In this document: positions 42,411 to 51,752 of the stretch, piece after piece | How the letters are laid out: each line of letters starts with the position of its first letter | Numbering within the stretch: the stretch's first letter is position 1 | NCBI GenBank assembly: GCA_000381605.1 | Contig: KB906754.1 | Coordinates: 1,509,147 to 1,573,146 of the forward strand | Source of the DNA: Acidobacteriaceae bacterium KBS 89 | GTDB taxonomy: Bacteria > Acidobacteriota > Terriglobia > Terriglobales > Acidobacteriaceae | Reading direction: 5' to 3' | Length of the DNA: 64,000 nucleotides | Position numbers and translations under genes: made by a program | Notes under the pieces: model-generated | What the model was told of the DNA's origin: nothing | Databases searched by the model: none | The model's input: only the letters and a program-made list of their open reading frames with translations

Positions 42411-43709
42411 ATGAATTATTCGTTCCTACCCGATCTGCTGGCCCTGATGATCCTGATCATCATCCTCTTGTTGCTGCGGCGGCGTCATCCGCAGGGGCGC
42501 GCAGATATCTGGCTGCTGGGCCTGTTTTTCACGCTTGTTGAAGCGGTCGCGCACACTTTTTATCCGCTGAACCAGACTCCTCCCAAGGTGCTGCATTTGA
42601 TTGTGATGGATTGCTACCTAGCGGCCGGGGTTGTTTTTGTATGGGCGTCGGGCGGATATCCTTTCTCTCGAAACGTTGAGCTGATCTATCTCGGACTGAA
42701 TGCTCTGCCGCTTCTGGCGATCACCACGCTGTACGGCATGCACATTTATTCCCCCACTGCCTTCTTCGCCTCGATGGCTGCCGGTCTCGTTATCGGAGTA
42801 ACGAGTTCGCTTTATCTGCGCCACAACTGGCGGTATGCAGCGTTGCAGGTGTGCGGGTGGCTGGCGATGGGATACCTGATTCGCGAGGCCGAATACAGAG
42901 AGGCCGTCTACTGGAGCCTGTGCTGCGTCTATACGATCGCAGCGGTCAACTTTCAGCGCCGCCTGGCGCACAACAGTACCGGTAAACTGGCCATTGTCAC
43001 CGGCTTTACGATCTGGGCGCTATGCCTGCTGGCTCACCCCTGGATCGTGACATACCGCGCCTACGCCGACATTGCCTCGCACATCTGGAACATGCAGAAG
43101 TCGCTGATCTCAATCGGCATGATTCTGGTGATGCTGGAGGAGCAGGTCTCGAGCAATGAGTGGCTTGCGTTGCATGATGAGCTGACGGGTCTGCCGAACC
43201 GGCGGCTGTTTGCGGATCGCCTCAGCACCGCCATCGAGCGCGCAGACCGCATGAGCAGTCGACTCGCCCTGCTGATCCTCGACCTGAACGGCTTCAAGGG
43301 TATCAATGACACCCTGGGCCATCAGGCCGGAGACCAGGTATTGCGGGAGGTCTCGGCGCACCTGCGCAGGAGCGTGCGGGCGTCGGACACGCTGGCGCGG
43401 CTGGGTGGCGACGAGTTCATCATCGTTGCCACAGACCTCGGCGTCGATCAAAGCATGGACCACTTCCTGGCGTCGGTGAGAAGTGCGCTTGATAAGCCGA
43501 TAGTGGTTGAGGGACAGTCGATGATCGTGTCGGCGAGCCTGGGCATAGCGATTTATCCGGACGATGCGGACGATTCAATCAAGCTGCTGAGAATCGCGGA
43601 CCAGCGCATGTACGCCCTGAAGCAAGGGCCGCCGGAGTTCTCTCCCAAGTCAGTCAAGTCGGTGGTGGACTCGACAGCGACGATCGCGATTGCGGGTGGT
43701 CAACAGTAG
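42411..43709 (+). CDS. Membrane diguanylate cyclase (GGDEF)
   Basis: Signalling enzyme of 432 residues making cyclic di-GMP from GTP. About six to seven membrane helices fill residues 5-240. The GGDEF domain follows (about 262-410), beginning LALHDELTGLPNRRLFADRL. The active site reads LGGDEFII (332-336), and RASD (323-326) five residues before is an intact product-inhibition I-site. So it should be active and feedback-controlled. ATG 42411 has TGGAG 5 bases upstream. No EAL domain. Membrane part has no recognised sensor family; the signal is unknown. Confidence 0.93.
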   Translation: MNYSFLPDLLALMILIIILLLLRRRHPQGRADIWLLGLFFTLVEAVAHTFYPLNQTPPKVLHLIVMDCYLAAGVVFVWASGGYPFSRNVELIYLGLNALPLLAITTLYGMHIYSPTAFFASMAAGLVIGVTSSLYLRHNWRYAALQVCGWLAMGYLIREAEYREAVYWSLCCVYTIAAVNFQRRLAHNSTGKLAIVTGFTIWALCLLAHPWIVTYRAYADIASHIWNMQKSLISIGMILVMLEEQVSSNEWLALHDELTGLPNRRLFADRLSTAIERADRMSSRLALLILDLNGFKGINDTLGHQAGDQVLREVSAHLRRSVRASDTLARLGGDEFIIVATDLGVDQSMDHFLASVRSALDKPIVVEGQSMIVSASLGIAIYPDDADDSIKLLRIADQRMYALKQGPPEFSPKSVKSVVDSTATIAIAGGQQ

Positions 43710-43751
43710 TCGCCCACTGAGACATACCCTACTTATCAAATGCGTGAATGG

Positions 43752-43784
43752 AATGGGCAGACGTCCAAACGACATCTGCCCATT
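43752..43784. terminator. Bidirectional terminator-like hairpin
   Basis: AATGGGCAGA (43752-43761) pairs perfectly with TCTGCCCATT (43775-43784), between the convergent diguanylate cyclase and His-rich protein genes, followed by CTTCTT. Confidence 0.7.
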
Positions 43785-43856
43785 CTTCTTGCGGTTATCC
43801 CAGCTGTTTCGGGCTGGCTTTTGGACCGATTCGTATCCAATCAACTATCCCTTTGA

Positions 43857-44261
43857 TTAGTGGTGGCCGTCGTGACCGCCTTCATGGCCATGGCCGTCGC
43901 GCATCTCGTTTCCATGGAAGTGCTCGGGCGAACCGTGCCACCCGTCGTGAGGTCTGTCGCCATGATGCGGATATTCACCGTGGTAGCCGTGATCCGGCCG
44001 GTAGCGATTGTCGACGTAGCCATGGAAGTGTTCCGGACCATGAAACCATGGGCCCGCACCGATAAAGACGCCATTGGAAAACCACTCGGGACCATAGTAT
44101 CCGTAGGGAGCGCAACCGTAAGGCGGGGCGTCGTAGTAACCATACGGACAAACAGGGGCTACACCTATTCCAATGCTGACCTGGGCCTGTGTTCGGGGAG
44201 CACTTGCTGCAATGCCTAGACCAGCAACGGCGGTCAAAGCGAGAAGTTTCAATCCACGCAT
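43857..44261 (-). CDS. Secreted His/Gly/Tyr-rich protein
   Basis: Protein of 134 residues with a signal peptide (about 1-26). The mature N-terminus has CPYGYYDAPPYGCAPYGYYGP, the Tyr/Pro/Gly pattern of YXWGXW-like small secreted proteins, then a tail with over twenty His residues (e.g. HGPEHFHGY, HDGWHG, HGHEGGHDGHH). The tail could bind divalent metals. AGAGGTG lies 7 bases before ATG 44261. Function unknown; probably periplasmic or surface-exposed. Confidence 0.82.
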   Translation of the reverse strand: MRGLKLLALTAVAGLGIAASAPRTQAQVSIGIGVAPVCPYGYYDAPPYGCAPYGYYGPEWFSNGVFIGAGPWFHGPEHFHGYVDNRYRPDHGYHGEYPHHGDRPHDGWHGSPEHFHGNEMRDGHGHEGGHDGHH

Positions 44262-44397
44262 ATATTCACCTCTTTGTAGTTAGACAAGAGGCGTGATAGC
44301 AGAGTTGCGCAACAGATGCGCCTGTCTAGAAACTAAAGTGACGACTTTTGGTAAAAGGTTGCTTGCAGAGAAAGCAAAGTCGGATCAACAAAACAAC

Positions 44398-44793
44398 TCA
44401 CCGTTGGTATTGTTCGTCGCTGACGTGCTCCATCCAATCCACGGCCTTGCCGTCCAATCGTTCCTGAATTGCGATGTGAGTTATGGCCGTGGTCGGTGTA
44501 GCACCGTGCCAGTGTTTCTCTCCCGGTGCGAACGAGACCACATCTCCGGGGTGAATTTCTTCGATCGCCGCGCCTTCTCGCTGAGCCCATCCGCAGCCTG
44601 CCGTGACGATCAATGTCTGGCCGAGGGGATGCGTATGCCAGGCGGTACGCGCTCCCGGCTCAAATGTGACGCTAGCACCCGCAACGCGCGCTGGATCGGG
44701 TGCGTGAAAGAGCGGGTCAATGCGGACAGTCCCGGTAAACCAGTCTGCCGGACCTTTGCCTGAGGGCTGCGAACCGATGCGTTTAATCTCCAT
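44398..44793 (-). CDS. Cupin-domain protein
   Basis: Single-domain cupin of 131 residues. Metal-binding motif 1 is [14 protein letters not shown] (two His plus Gln), and motif 2 ends GEKHWHGA. The N-terminal SFTP-like part [25 protein letters not shown] is typical of small cupins annotated with carboxymuconolactone decarboxylases. Reaction unknown. Start could be ATG 44793 or GTG 44796; no clear ribosome site. Encoded alone downstream of the transaldolase terminator. Confidence 0.85.
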   Translation of the reverse strand: MEIKRIGSQPSGKGPADWFTGTVRIDPLFHAPDPARVAGASVTFEPGARTAWHTHPLGQTLIVTAGCGWAQREGAAIEEIHPGDVVSFAPGEKHWHGATPTTAITHIAIQERLDGKAVDWMEHVSDEQYQR

Positions 44794-44865
44794 CACGCCA
44801 TTCTAATGGGCTATGAGGAGGGATCTTCAAACTGACCACTGGCGGTAGGTGTTTCAAGGGGCAGA

Positions 44866-44897
44866 AAAAGACCGCGCCTGATGGGACGCGGTCTTTT
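44866..44897 (-). terminator. Terminator of transaldolase gene
   Basis: Stem AAAAGACCGCG / CGCGGTCTTTT (44866-44876 with 44887-44897), 11 bp, with T-runs on both strands. It lies 30 bases beyond the tal stop on the reverse strand. Confidence 0.9.
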
Positions 44898-44926
44898 GGA
44901 TTGGAAGAAATTGTCGCTGAAGACGA

Positions 44927-45925
44927 CTAGCGTGCGGCGGCGGCTGGTTCGCTGATTGTGCTGAGACGTTGTTCCAGCACCTTCTCCAGGTCCTCGATGG
45001 CTTTGGAGAAGCCTTCGATGCCTTCCTTCAACTTGTCATGCGCCATGCGGTCTTCGGCGTGCATTTTGTCAAAGGTCGCCTTGTCGATTGTCAGCTTCTT
45101 GATGTCCATCTTCGCTGAGTTGGCGGGGTCTAGTTTGCGGGGCAGCGGGCCCTGAGTCGACTCAAGCTCGGTCAGCAACTTTGGTGCGATGGTGAGAAGG
45201 TCGCAGCCGGCGAGCTCTGTGATCTCACCGATGTTGCGGAAGCTTGCGCCCATGACGACTGTCTTGTAGCCGAACTTCTTGTAGTAGTTGTAAATCGTCG
45301 TAACGGACTCCACGCCGGGGTCGTCTGCGCCGACGTAGTCCTTGCCGGTGTCCTTCTTGTACCAATCGAGAATGCGTCCGACGAAGGGTGAGATGAGTGT
45401 CACGCCTGCGTCGGCAGCGGCGACCGCCTGATGAAGACCGAAGAGCAGAGTCATGTTGCAGTGGATGCCCTCCTTCTCGAGGATCTCTGCTGCCTTGATG
45501 CCCTCCCATGTGGAAGCGAGCTTGACGAGAATGCGATCGCGGGAGACGCCGGCCTTGTCGTAGAGGGCGATGATGGCGCGCGCTTCGGCGATGGATCCGT
45601 CGACATCGTATGAGAGGCGGGCATCGACCTCGGTGGAGACACGGCCGGGGATGATCTCCAGGATCTTGCGACCGAAGGCGACTTCGAGGGGCCGGAAGGA
45701 CTTGGCGGCGACGTCTTTGTCCGAGGCGGAGGGACCGGCATCCTTACGCACCTGCTTCAGCACGTCATCGACTACGGATGCATACTCAGGCTTCTCTGCA
45801 GCAGCCGCGATGAGCGAGGGGTTCGTGGTGGCGTCCTGCGGTCGAAACTGCTTGATCGCGTTGAAGTCGCCGGTGTCCGAGACGACTGTGGTGTATGCAC
45901 GAAGCTGTTCGAGTAACGATGCCAT
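44927..45925 (-). CDS. tal: Transaldolase
   Basis: Pentose-phosphate pathway enzyme of 332 residues transferring a dihydroxyacetone unit between sedoheptulose-7-phosphate and glyceraldehyde-3-phosphate. DATTNPSLI near the N-terminus, [12 protein letters not shown], the Schiff-base lysine in [12 protein letters not shown] (about residue 135), [11 protein letters not shown], and [12 protein letters not shown] are all classical TalB motifs. Length fits the long TalB class. AAGGAG lies 8 bases before ATG 45925. Single gene with its own terminator; cytoplasmic. Confidence 0.97.
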   Translation of the reverse strand: MASLLEQLRAYTTVVSDTGDFNAIKQFRPQDATTNPSLIAAAAEKPEYASVVDDVLKQVRKDAGPSASDKDVAAKSFRPLEVAFGRKILEIIPGRVSTEVDARLSYDVDGSIAEARAIIALYDKAGVSRDRILVKLASTWEGIKAAEILEKEGIHCNMTLLFGLHQAVAAADAGVTLISPFVGRILDWYKKDTGKDYVGADDPGVESVTTIYNYYKKFGYKTVVMGASFRNIGEITELAGCDLLTIAPKLLTELESTQGPLPRKLDPANSAKMDIKKLTIDKATFDKMHAEDRMAHDKLKEGIEGFSKAIEDLEKVLEQRLSTISEPAAAAR

Positions 45926-46017
45926 AGTGGTGCTCCTTCACTGTTCGGATCAATTTTATCAAGCTCTGAGCGGTTGCGCTGCGCAACAGCGCTGGATCTC
46001 AGTATGGGCGGCGAATG

Positions 46018-46851
46018 TTACTCCGCTGCGAATTCGTTTTCCAGAATGCCCAAGCCGTCTATCTCTATTTGGATGCGGTCACCGGGCTTAACGGCTCCTA
46101 CTCCTGCTGGGGTACCGGTGGGAATCAGATCGCCGGGTTCGAGGGTCATGGTCTGAGTGATGTAGCGGAGCAGCTCGGCGATAGGGAAGATCAGGTCGCG
46201 GGTGGAGCCCTGCTGCCTGACGACGCCGTTGAGGCGGGTAATGACGGTGACTGGAGCGCCGCCTGCCGGGTCAATCTCGTCCGAGACGATGGGGCCGACG
46301 GGGCAGAAGGTGTCAAAGCCTTTGCCGCGAGTCCATTGGCCGTCGGATTTTTGAATGTCGCGCGCGGTGACGTCGTTGACGCAGACGTAGCCGCGAATGT
46401 AGGGGCGGACATCTTCATCGGGGCCGATCTTGTAGCAGCGACGAGCGATGACGATGCCGAGTTCGCCTTCGTAGTCGACGCGAGTGGAGATGGCGGGGAT
46501 GCGGACGACGCCTTTTGGCGCAAGCAGGGAAGATGGCGGTTTGAGGAAGAGCAGAGGCTCCTTGGGGACTTCGTTGCCCAGTTCGGCGGCGTGGTCGCGA
46601 TAGTTGCGGCCTACGCAGAGGATCTTTGACGGCGTTACCGGCGGGAGGAGTTTGAGATCGGAGAGCGGCACGGGCTCGAAGTTGACCGCGAGCGTGGGAA
46701 CGGGGAGGCCGCCGAGGATGCGGGCGGACAGGTCTTCCTGCGGGGCCTGCATGGGTAACGTGGCCCAATAGACGCCGTTGCGTTTTTCCACCAAGGCGTA
46801 ACGCGACAGACTGGCACCATTTTCAGACGACAAATACTTGCAGTAACGCAT
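46018..46851 (-). CDS. Fumarylacetoacetate hydrolase-family protein
   Basis: C-C bond hydrolase or decarboxylase/isomerase-type enzyme of 277 residues. The FAH core starts KILCVGRNYRDHAAELG. Metal ligands sit in VDYEGELGIVI (Glu pair) and NDVTARDIQ (Asp). GKGFDTFCPVGP and IPTGTPAGVGAVKPGD are conserved loops. Such proteins act in aromatic or tyrosine catabolism, or as oxaloacetate decarboxylases; which cannot be told. ATG 46851 is 2 bases after the stop of the upstream FN3 lipoprotein gene, with GGGAGC upstream, so they are translationally close. Confidence 0.92.
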   Translation of the reverse strand: MRYCKYLSSENGASLSRYALVEKRNGVYWATLPMQAPQEDLSARILGGLPVPTLAVNFEPVPLSDLKLLPPVTPSKILCVGRNYRDHAAELGNEVPKEPLLFLKPPSSLLAPKGVVRIPAISTRVDYEGELGIVIARRCYKIGPDEDVRPYIRGYVCVNDVTARDIQKSDGQWTRGKGFDTFCPVGPIVSDEIDPAGGAPVTVITRLNGVVRQQGSTRDLIFPIAELLRYITQTMTLEPGDLIPTGTPAGVGAVKPGDRIQIEIDGLGILENEFAAE

Positions 46852-46853
46852 TG

Positions 46854-48089
46854 TTATTGCTCCCTTAGGGTCTCTTGGATTGGGTCGCTGGGCGCACTTA
46901 TGTTTCCTGCTGTGTTGACAGCAGCGACACTATAAGCATAGCGGCGACCGGCCACGGCGGTTTGGTCGCGGTAGGCAGGACCGACGACCGGGGTTGCGTT
47001 CAAGCGCTCCGCTGTACCCGCGGCTGCGCCTTTTGAGTCAATCTCTTGACGATACACAATATATCCCGCGAGATCGGCATCGTTGTTGGGGACCCAAGAG
47101 AGATCGATCGAACGATCAGCCGCCGTCGCACCGCCTGGGACGGCTTCGAGACCGCTGGGAGTATGGGGAGGGAAGGTGTTCCGCATCACGACGGTGACCG
47201 GGGGCGATGCGATGCTGCGCAACTCCAATGTGTGGCCGCCGAGCGACACGGACTGGACCCTCAGGGCGGTGTAGCGGTAGGTTTCGCCCATCTGGGCTGT
47301 GTGGTCGATCGTTCCACCTGCATCGGTGGGTTGAATTGGCGTCCGCAGCTTGACCTCGGTTGCTGCGGGTTGGGGCGGCTTTGAGTCCGGCGCGGGGGTA
47401 GAGGCCGGGGCGGGCTTTTTGGGTTTTTCCCCAGGCTTCTTCTTTGTGTGCTTCGATGAGGACTTGGTCGCTGCTTTGGGTGGGGCAGGCTCGATGACGA
47501 CACCATCGGGGCCAACAAGCAGGCGGTGCAGTTCGACGACTGCAGTCGTGTCCTTGTGCTGCCACTCGAGCATCGCGCCGTCCCGCGTTGGCGTCGCCCG
47601 AAGCTGCTCGACCGGCGAGGGCGCGGCACCGGCGGGGGCGAAGGCATCAGGCGACAAGCCAGCGGAGCGCCCATGGGCATTGAGTATCTGGATGCGATAC
47701 GCCAGCAGCGCCGCAGGATCGACGGTCATGGCAGGAGGGAGTGCATCAGAGGCCTCGATCGGGCCGGGCTGAACCGGCAGATGCGTAACTGGAACGCACG
47801 TGGGCTGCGGTGGGGTTGGAGAGACGGTGAAGCGGCAGAGCTCCGCCGTCATCGGACCTTTGATGTCGAGGCGGTCGGTCGTCTGTGCAGGGGTGGTCCA
47901 GCGCAATCGAACCACGTCGCCAACTCGCTCGGCAGTAAGGTCTTTCACTACTTCCGGGAGATTGAGGGAGGGGGGTCGCGGGGGACCCGGGCTGGCGCAA
48001 CCGACTGTGCAGGCGATCAGAGACGCGGCAACGGCTGCCGATAGCCATCTTCGGGCGTCCGGATGGCAGCGAATGAGGGGAAACTTCAT
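46854..48089 (-). CDS. Fibronectin type III-like lipoprotein
   Basis: Protein of 411 residues. Signal with lipobox CTVGC (about Cys31) suggests a lipoprotein. Three FN3-like beta modules: about 45-140 (VVRLRWTTP), about 160-290 with a Lys/Pro-rich insert (KKKPGEKPKKPAP), and about 305-405 (SIDLSWVPNNDADLAGYIVYR). FN3 domains bind proteins or carbohydrates; no enzyme motif. It precedes an FAH-family gene by two bases, which is an unusual partner. Start ATG 48089 has GGGGAAACTTC-like sequence just inside; ribosome site weak. Confidence 0.8.
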   Translation of the reverse strand: MKFPLIRCHPDARRWLSAAVAASLIACTVGCASPGPPRPPSLNLPEVVKDLTAERVGDVVRLRWTTPAQTTDRLDIKGPMTAELCRFTVSPTPPQPTCVPVTHLPVQPGPIEASDALPPAMTVDPAALLAYRIQILNAHGRSAGLSPDAFAPAGAAPSPVEQLRATPTRDGAMLEWQHKDTTAVVELHRLLVGPDGVVIEPAPPKAATKSSSKHTKKKPGEKPKKPAPASTPAPDSKPPQPAATEVKLRTPIQPTDAGGTIDHTAQMGETYRYTALRVQSVSLGGHTLELRSIASPPVTVVMRNTFPPHTPSGLEAVPGGATAADRSIDLSWVPNNDADLAGYIVYRQEIDSKGAAAGTAERLNATPVVGPAYRDQTAVAGRRYAYSVAAVNTAGNISAPSDPIQETLREQ

Positions 48090-48267
48090 TGAACTTTGAT
48101 CATACGGCGGTCTGGTCGAACCACGGAAACCACAGACTGCAGACGCGGAATTTTGGAAGTTTGCGGCGGCTTTTCAGCAAAAAATTCGCATCCAACCGTG
48201 AATAGTGACGACTTTTAGACAACTTTTGATCTCATTTCAACATCTGTTGGCCTAGCAAACCTTATCT

Positions 48268-49083
48268 ATGAGCAAAAATACCATCACCGCGACCGCTTTG
48301 GCCTCTTCGGAGGTTCCTCCGTCACTTCACGACGCCGTGACGGGCAATGGATCGAACGTGATTCGCAACATCCATGTGGATGGCGAGGCCGCGGAGACGT
48401 TCATCGCTGAGAAACGCATTGGCGAACGAATCAAACATCTGCGGCTGAAAAAATCGATGGGCCTGGTGGAGCTTGGCCGTCATACCGGGCTCTCGGCCAG
48501 CTTTCTCTCCCAGCTGGAGACGGGGCGCGTCGTTCCGACGTTGCGGAATCTCGCACGCATCGCCATGGTGTTCTCCAAAGACCTCAGCTACTTCTTCGAT
48601 CCGGAGCCGCAGACACTGTTTCGAATGCATCGCCGCGACGAGCGTGTGCGCCTGCCACAGACCGGCGCCGACGATCCGGCGTACTTCTTCGAGAGCCTGG
48701 GCTACCTTGTCCCAGACCGCCAGCTCGACCCTTACTTCGCCGAGTTTCTCCCGGTTAAGGAGGGCCGTTTGCCGCGCGCGCATCAGCATGCCGGCTGTGA
48801 GTTCCTCTACCTTCTATCGGGGACGCTTGATGTCCGGCATGGCGAGGCAACCCACCATGTCGAAGCTGGCGATGCCATCTACTTCGACGCGAATACCATT
48901 CACAGTTACGTCTGCACAGGCCAGACGCCTGCCACGGCGGTGATTGTGACACTGCAACATCCATTGCTGCAGGCGGGGGCCGTTCCGCGAGCGATCAATC
49001 TGGGCAGCGGCAAGGTTCGAGGCGTGCCAGCAGCCATGCTTCCCCCAGCTGCTGCGAAGAAAAACTCCGAGCGTATGCAGTAG
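48268..49083 (+). CDS. XRE-family regulator with cupin domain
   Basis: Transcription factor of 271 residues. Helix-turn-helix (about 50-106): IGERIKHLRLKKSMGLVELGRHTGLS then FLSQLETGRVVPTLRNLARIA. A cupin_2 sensor domain follows (about 165-240): LPRAHQHAGCEFLYLLSGTLDV and GDAIYFDANTIHSYVC. Members of this class regulate amino acid, polyamine or sulfur pathways. Its partner genes are not adjacent. ATG 48268 follows a 178-base divergent region shared with the FN3 lipoprotein; no strong ribosome site. Confidence 0.92.
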   Translation: MSKNTITATALASSEVPPSLHDAVTGNGSNVIRNIHVDGEAAETFIAEKRIGERIKHLRLKKSMGLVELGRHTGLSASFLSQLETGRVVPTLRNLARIAMVFSKDLSYFFDPEPQTLFRMHRRDERVRLPQTGADDPAYFFESLGYLVPDRQLDPYFAEFLPVKEGRLPRAHQHAGCEFLYLLSGTLDVRHGEATHHVEAGDAIYFDANTIHSYVCTGQTPATAVIVTLQHPLLQAGAVPRAINLGSGKVRGVPAAMLPPAAAKKNSERMQ

Positions 49084-49103
49084 GAGCGGCAACAGCCGAT
49101 ATC

Positions 49104-50282
49104 TCAGACGGCCGTCGTGTTCGCCATCCCGGTTGTCGCAGCCGGCAGCTTGGGCAGCTTCACCGCCATCACATCCAGACGTTGCAGCGCTTTGCGCGCT
49201 AACCCTGTCAGCGGAATAGAACCAAGTCGACTCGTCAGTACCCAGTGCAGGTCACCCTTCGCAGCGGGGACTGCGCGCCGCAACCCACTGTCCTCCGGGC
49301 CATGCGCGGCAAAGACCTGGACGTAGTAGTTCGTATTCGTGATCGCATGACGCAGCCGCAGCAAAGGCTCGCGTCCCTGCACAGCATCGAGCGGCAGCGG
49401 TGGAAGCTCGTACATCCCGGGCATCAGGCTGGCCTCGTCGGCGCGCAGCTCGAGCAGCACCTCCGTGACCGTGCCGCGCTTCCGCAGACTAAGCAGGTAC
49501 GCCACCGGCCGGCTGAGCTGCGCGGCGCGCGGCAGTGTGACGTGCTCGCCACGTGTCTTGCACATGGAGTAGACCGGACAATGCAGACAGAGAGGAGCCC
49601 TGGGCAGACACAGGGTCGCGCCGAGCTCCATCATCGCCTGATTGTGATCGCCGGCTGCGTTGATTCCTTCGCCAACGTGCCGCTTCGGAATCAGGGCGCT
49701 TGCCTTCTTCTGCACGAAGGCGCGCGCTGCTGCGGTTTTGACCTCGGAGCGGCCGGTGAGGCGCAGCAGCACCCGCTCCACATTGCCGTCGACTACGGCG
49801 ACACTCTCGCCGAAGGCAATGCTGGCGATGGCGGCACTGGTATATTCGCCGATGCCCGGAAGAGTGCGTAGCTCGGCCGACGTACTCGGAAGCACGCCGG
49901 CCCGCTCGCGTGTGAGGAACTGGGCCGTTTTATGCAGCAGGCGCGCACGCCGGTAGTAACCCAGACCGGACCAGATCGCGAGCACCTCCGACTCCGGGGC
50001 CAGAGCCAGGGCGAGCATCGTCGGGAACTTCCGCAGGAAGCTTTCATAGTGGTCGATGACGGCCGCGACGCGCGTCTGTTGCAGCATCACTTCGGAGAGC
50101 CAGGTTCGGTAGGGGTCGCTTACGCCGCGCCAAGGTAGCTCCCGCGCATGGCTCTTGTACCAGGCCATCAACTTGCGGCGAAACAGAGGGCCATCGAGCT
50201 TCGCATCCGCCAAAGGGATACGCTGCATCTGGTCTTCGCTAGCCTCTTCGCTAGCCGCGGCTGACTTGGGAGCAGAAGTCAT
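49104..50282 (-). CDS. mutY: A/G-specific adenine glycosylase MutY
   Basis: DNA repair glycosylase of 392 residues removing adenine opposite 8-oxoguanine. LPWRGVSDPYRTWLSEVMLQQTRV is the family signature with the catalytic Glu. LPGIGEYTSAAIASIAF is the helix-hairpin-helix, followed by VVDGNVERV with the catalytic Asp. The iron-sulfur ligands are CLPRAPLCLHCPVYSMC (Cx6Cx2Cx5C, about 220-240). The C-terminal third is the Nudix-like 8-oxoG recognition domain. The N-terminus has a ~25-residue extension rich in Ala and Ser. Divergent from the GH63-like gene. Confidence 0.95.
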   Translation of the reverse strand: MTSAPKSAAASEEASEDQMQRIPLADAKLDGPLFRRKLMAWYKSHARELPWRGVSDPYRTWLSEVMLQQTRVAAVIDHYESFLRKFPTMLALALAPESEVLAIWSGLGYYRRARLLHKTAQFLTRERAGVLPSTSAELRTLPGIGEYTSAAIASIAFGESVAVVDGNVERVLLRLTGRSEVKTAAARAFVQKKASALIPKRHVGEGINAAGDHNQAMMELGATLCLPRAPLCLHCPVYSMCKTRGEHVTLPRAAQLSRPVAYLLSLRKRGTVTEVLLELRADEASLMPGMYELPPLPLDAVQGREPLLRLRHAITNTNYYVQVFAAHGPEDSGLRRAVPAAKGDLHWVLTSRLGSIPLTGLARKALQRLDVMAVKLPKLPAATTGMANTTAV

Positions 50283-50327
50283 CGCTGCAAGTCTATCGCT
50301 TCACCCCGAGGTACTACACTAATTGCG

Positions 50328-51752
50328 ATGATGCGGCAGGAAAATTCATCAATTCGGCACGTTATGGAGAGACCTCTGGAGGGCAAAGGCAGGAGGGATT
50401 TTCTGAAACTGACTGCTCTCGCCACAGGGGCAGCGCTGTTGCCGCTGTCTGCCGAAGCCGCGCCCAACACACAGCCCCGGCTGGGTTTTCCCGGAAGCGA
50501 TCCGCGCTGGCAGAAGACGTGGGATGCGGCACTTGGGGTGCTCGCCGGAAACGTAAAAACCGTTCCTCACTATGAGCACCCGGTGCTCTTCGAAGGCGCT
50601 GTCTATCCGGGAATCTGGCAGGAGTGCGGTCCCCACGAAGGCCTCGTCTACGGTACGTTAGCACCCTACATCGGCACACAAGAGGGCGCGCTGACACCGC
50701 TGCAGGTCGCGCGCAATAACCACATGGCGTTCTTTGCGTTGCAGCGGCCCGTGGGTCATGACTCGGCCGGTCAGCTGCCCGCAGCGATCAAATTGTCCGA
50801 CGTTGGCTACGGGCAAATCCAGATGGTCGTCCCCATCGCGGCAACAGCGTGGGAGCTTTCACAACTCACCGGCGACGACGAGTTGCTGGTGACCGCTTAC
50901 GCAGCCTGCAGCCGCTGGGATGCGTGGCTCCGTGAGTATCGCGACACCCGCAAAACAGGATTGGTTGAGGGTTTCTGCACCTACGACACCGGCCACGATA
51001 ACAGCCCGCGCTGGGTCGGCATCCCCAACCGCTGCCCCGACGGCGATGCGCGCAAATGCCCCCCGATGACGACCATGCCGCGTCTGTGCCCCGATCTTTC
51101 GGCTACGGTCTTTGGCGCGCGGATGGCGCTTGCGCACATGGCGACCGCGCTCGGTAAAGGCGACGAGGCCAGCAAGTGGCACGATGACGCAGAGACGATT
51201 CGCCAGCTGATCATCGAAAAACTCTACGATCCCAAAGATGCCGCGTTCTATGATCTCGACGCGCAGAACAACTTTGTGCGCGTGCGCTCGGATGTGAACA
51301 GCCGTGTGCTCGGTGAACATGTTCTGAAGCGCTATGACGCCAAAGATAAAGCCATCTTCGACGCCGTCTGGGCACGCCAGATCCACAACCCCAAGGCCTT
51401 TTGGGCGCCCTACCCGCTGACATCGATCGCGATGGACGATCCAACCTTCGTCCGTCCCATCCCGCGCAACAGCTGGGGTGGAGCGAGCCAGGCGCTCACT
51501 GCTCTGCGTGCTCCGCGCTGGATGCCCTACTACGGCAAGCAGGCGGAGCTGAACCATATGATGCAGCAGTGGTGCGAAGCCATCAGCCGCCATACGGAGT
51601 TCCGTCAGCAGATGGACCCGACGACAGGGGACTTCACCCAGGCTGACCCCAGCGGTTACTCTCCGGCTGCTCTGGTTTTTCTCGAATTTGCGCGGCAGCT
51701 TAGCAAGTCTTCGGTGTCAGGCGCTTCGCCGAAGCCGGTCGCAACACCTTAG
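50328..51752 (+). CDS. Tat-exported GH63-like glycoside hydrolase
   Basis: Protein of 474 residues with a twin-arginine signal (GRRDFLKLTALATGAALLP, about 21-40), so it is exported folded. The (alpha/alpha)6 barrel has WAPYPLTSIAMDD and NSWGGASQALTALRAPRWM near the C-terminus, resembling the mannosyl-oligosaccharide glucosidase/trehalase clan (GH63/GH37). VYPGIWQECGPHEGLVYG marks the first barrel part. Substrate is probably an alpha-glucoside or mannoside. ATG 50328 or 50331. Its stop overlaps that of the convergent YdeI-like gene. Confidence 0.78.
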   Translation: MMRQENSSIRHVMERPLEGKGRRDFLKLTALATGAALLPLSAEAAPNTQPRLGFPGSDPRWQKTWDAALGVLAGNVKTVPHYEHPVLFEGAVYPGIWQECGPHEGLVYGTLAPYIGTQEGALTPLQVARNNHMAFFALQRPVGHDSAGQLPAAIKLSDVGYGQIQMVVPIAATAWELSQLTGDDELLVTAYAACSRWDAWLREYRDTRKTGLVEGFCTYDTGHDNSPRWVGIPNRCPDGDARKCPPMTTMPRLCPDLSATVFGARMALAHMATALGKGDEASKWHDDAETIRQLIIEKLYDPKDAAFYDLDAQNNFVRVRSDVNSRVLGEHVLKRYDAKDKAIFDAVWARQIHNPKAFWAPYPLTSIAMDDPTFVRPIPRNSWGGASQALTALRAPRWMPYYGKQAELNHMMQQWCEAISRHTEFRQQMDPTTGDFTQADPSGYSPAALVFLEFARQLSKSSVSGASPKPVATP

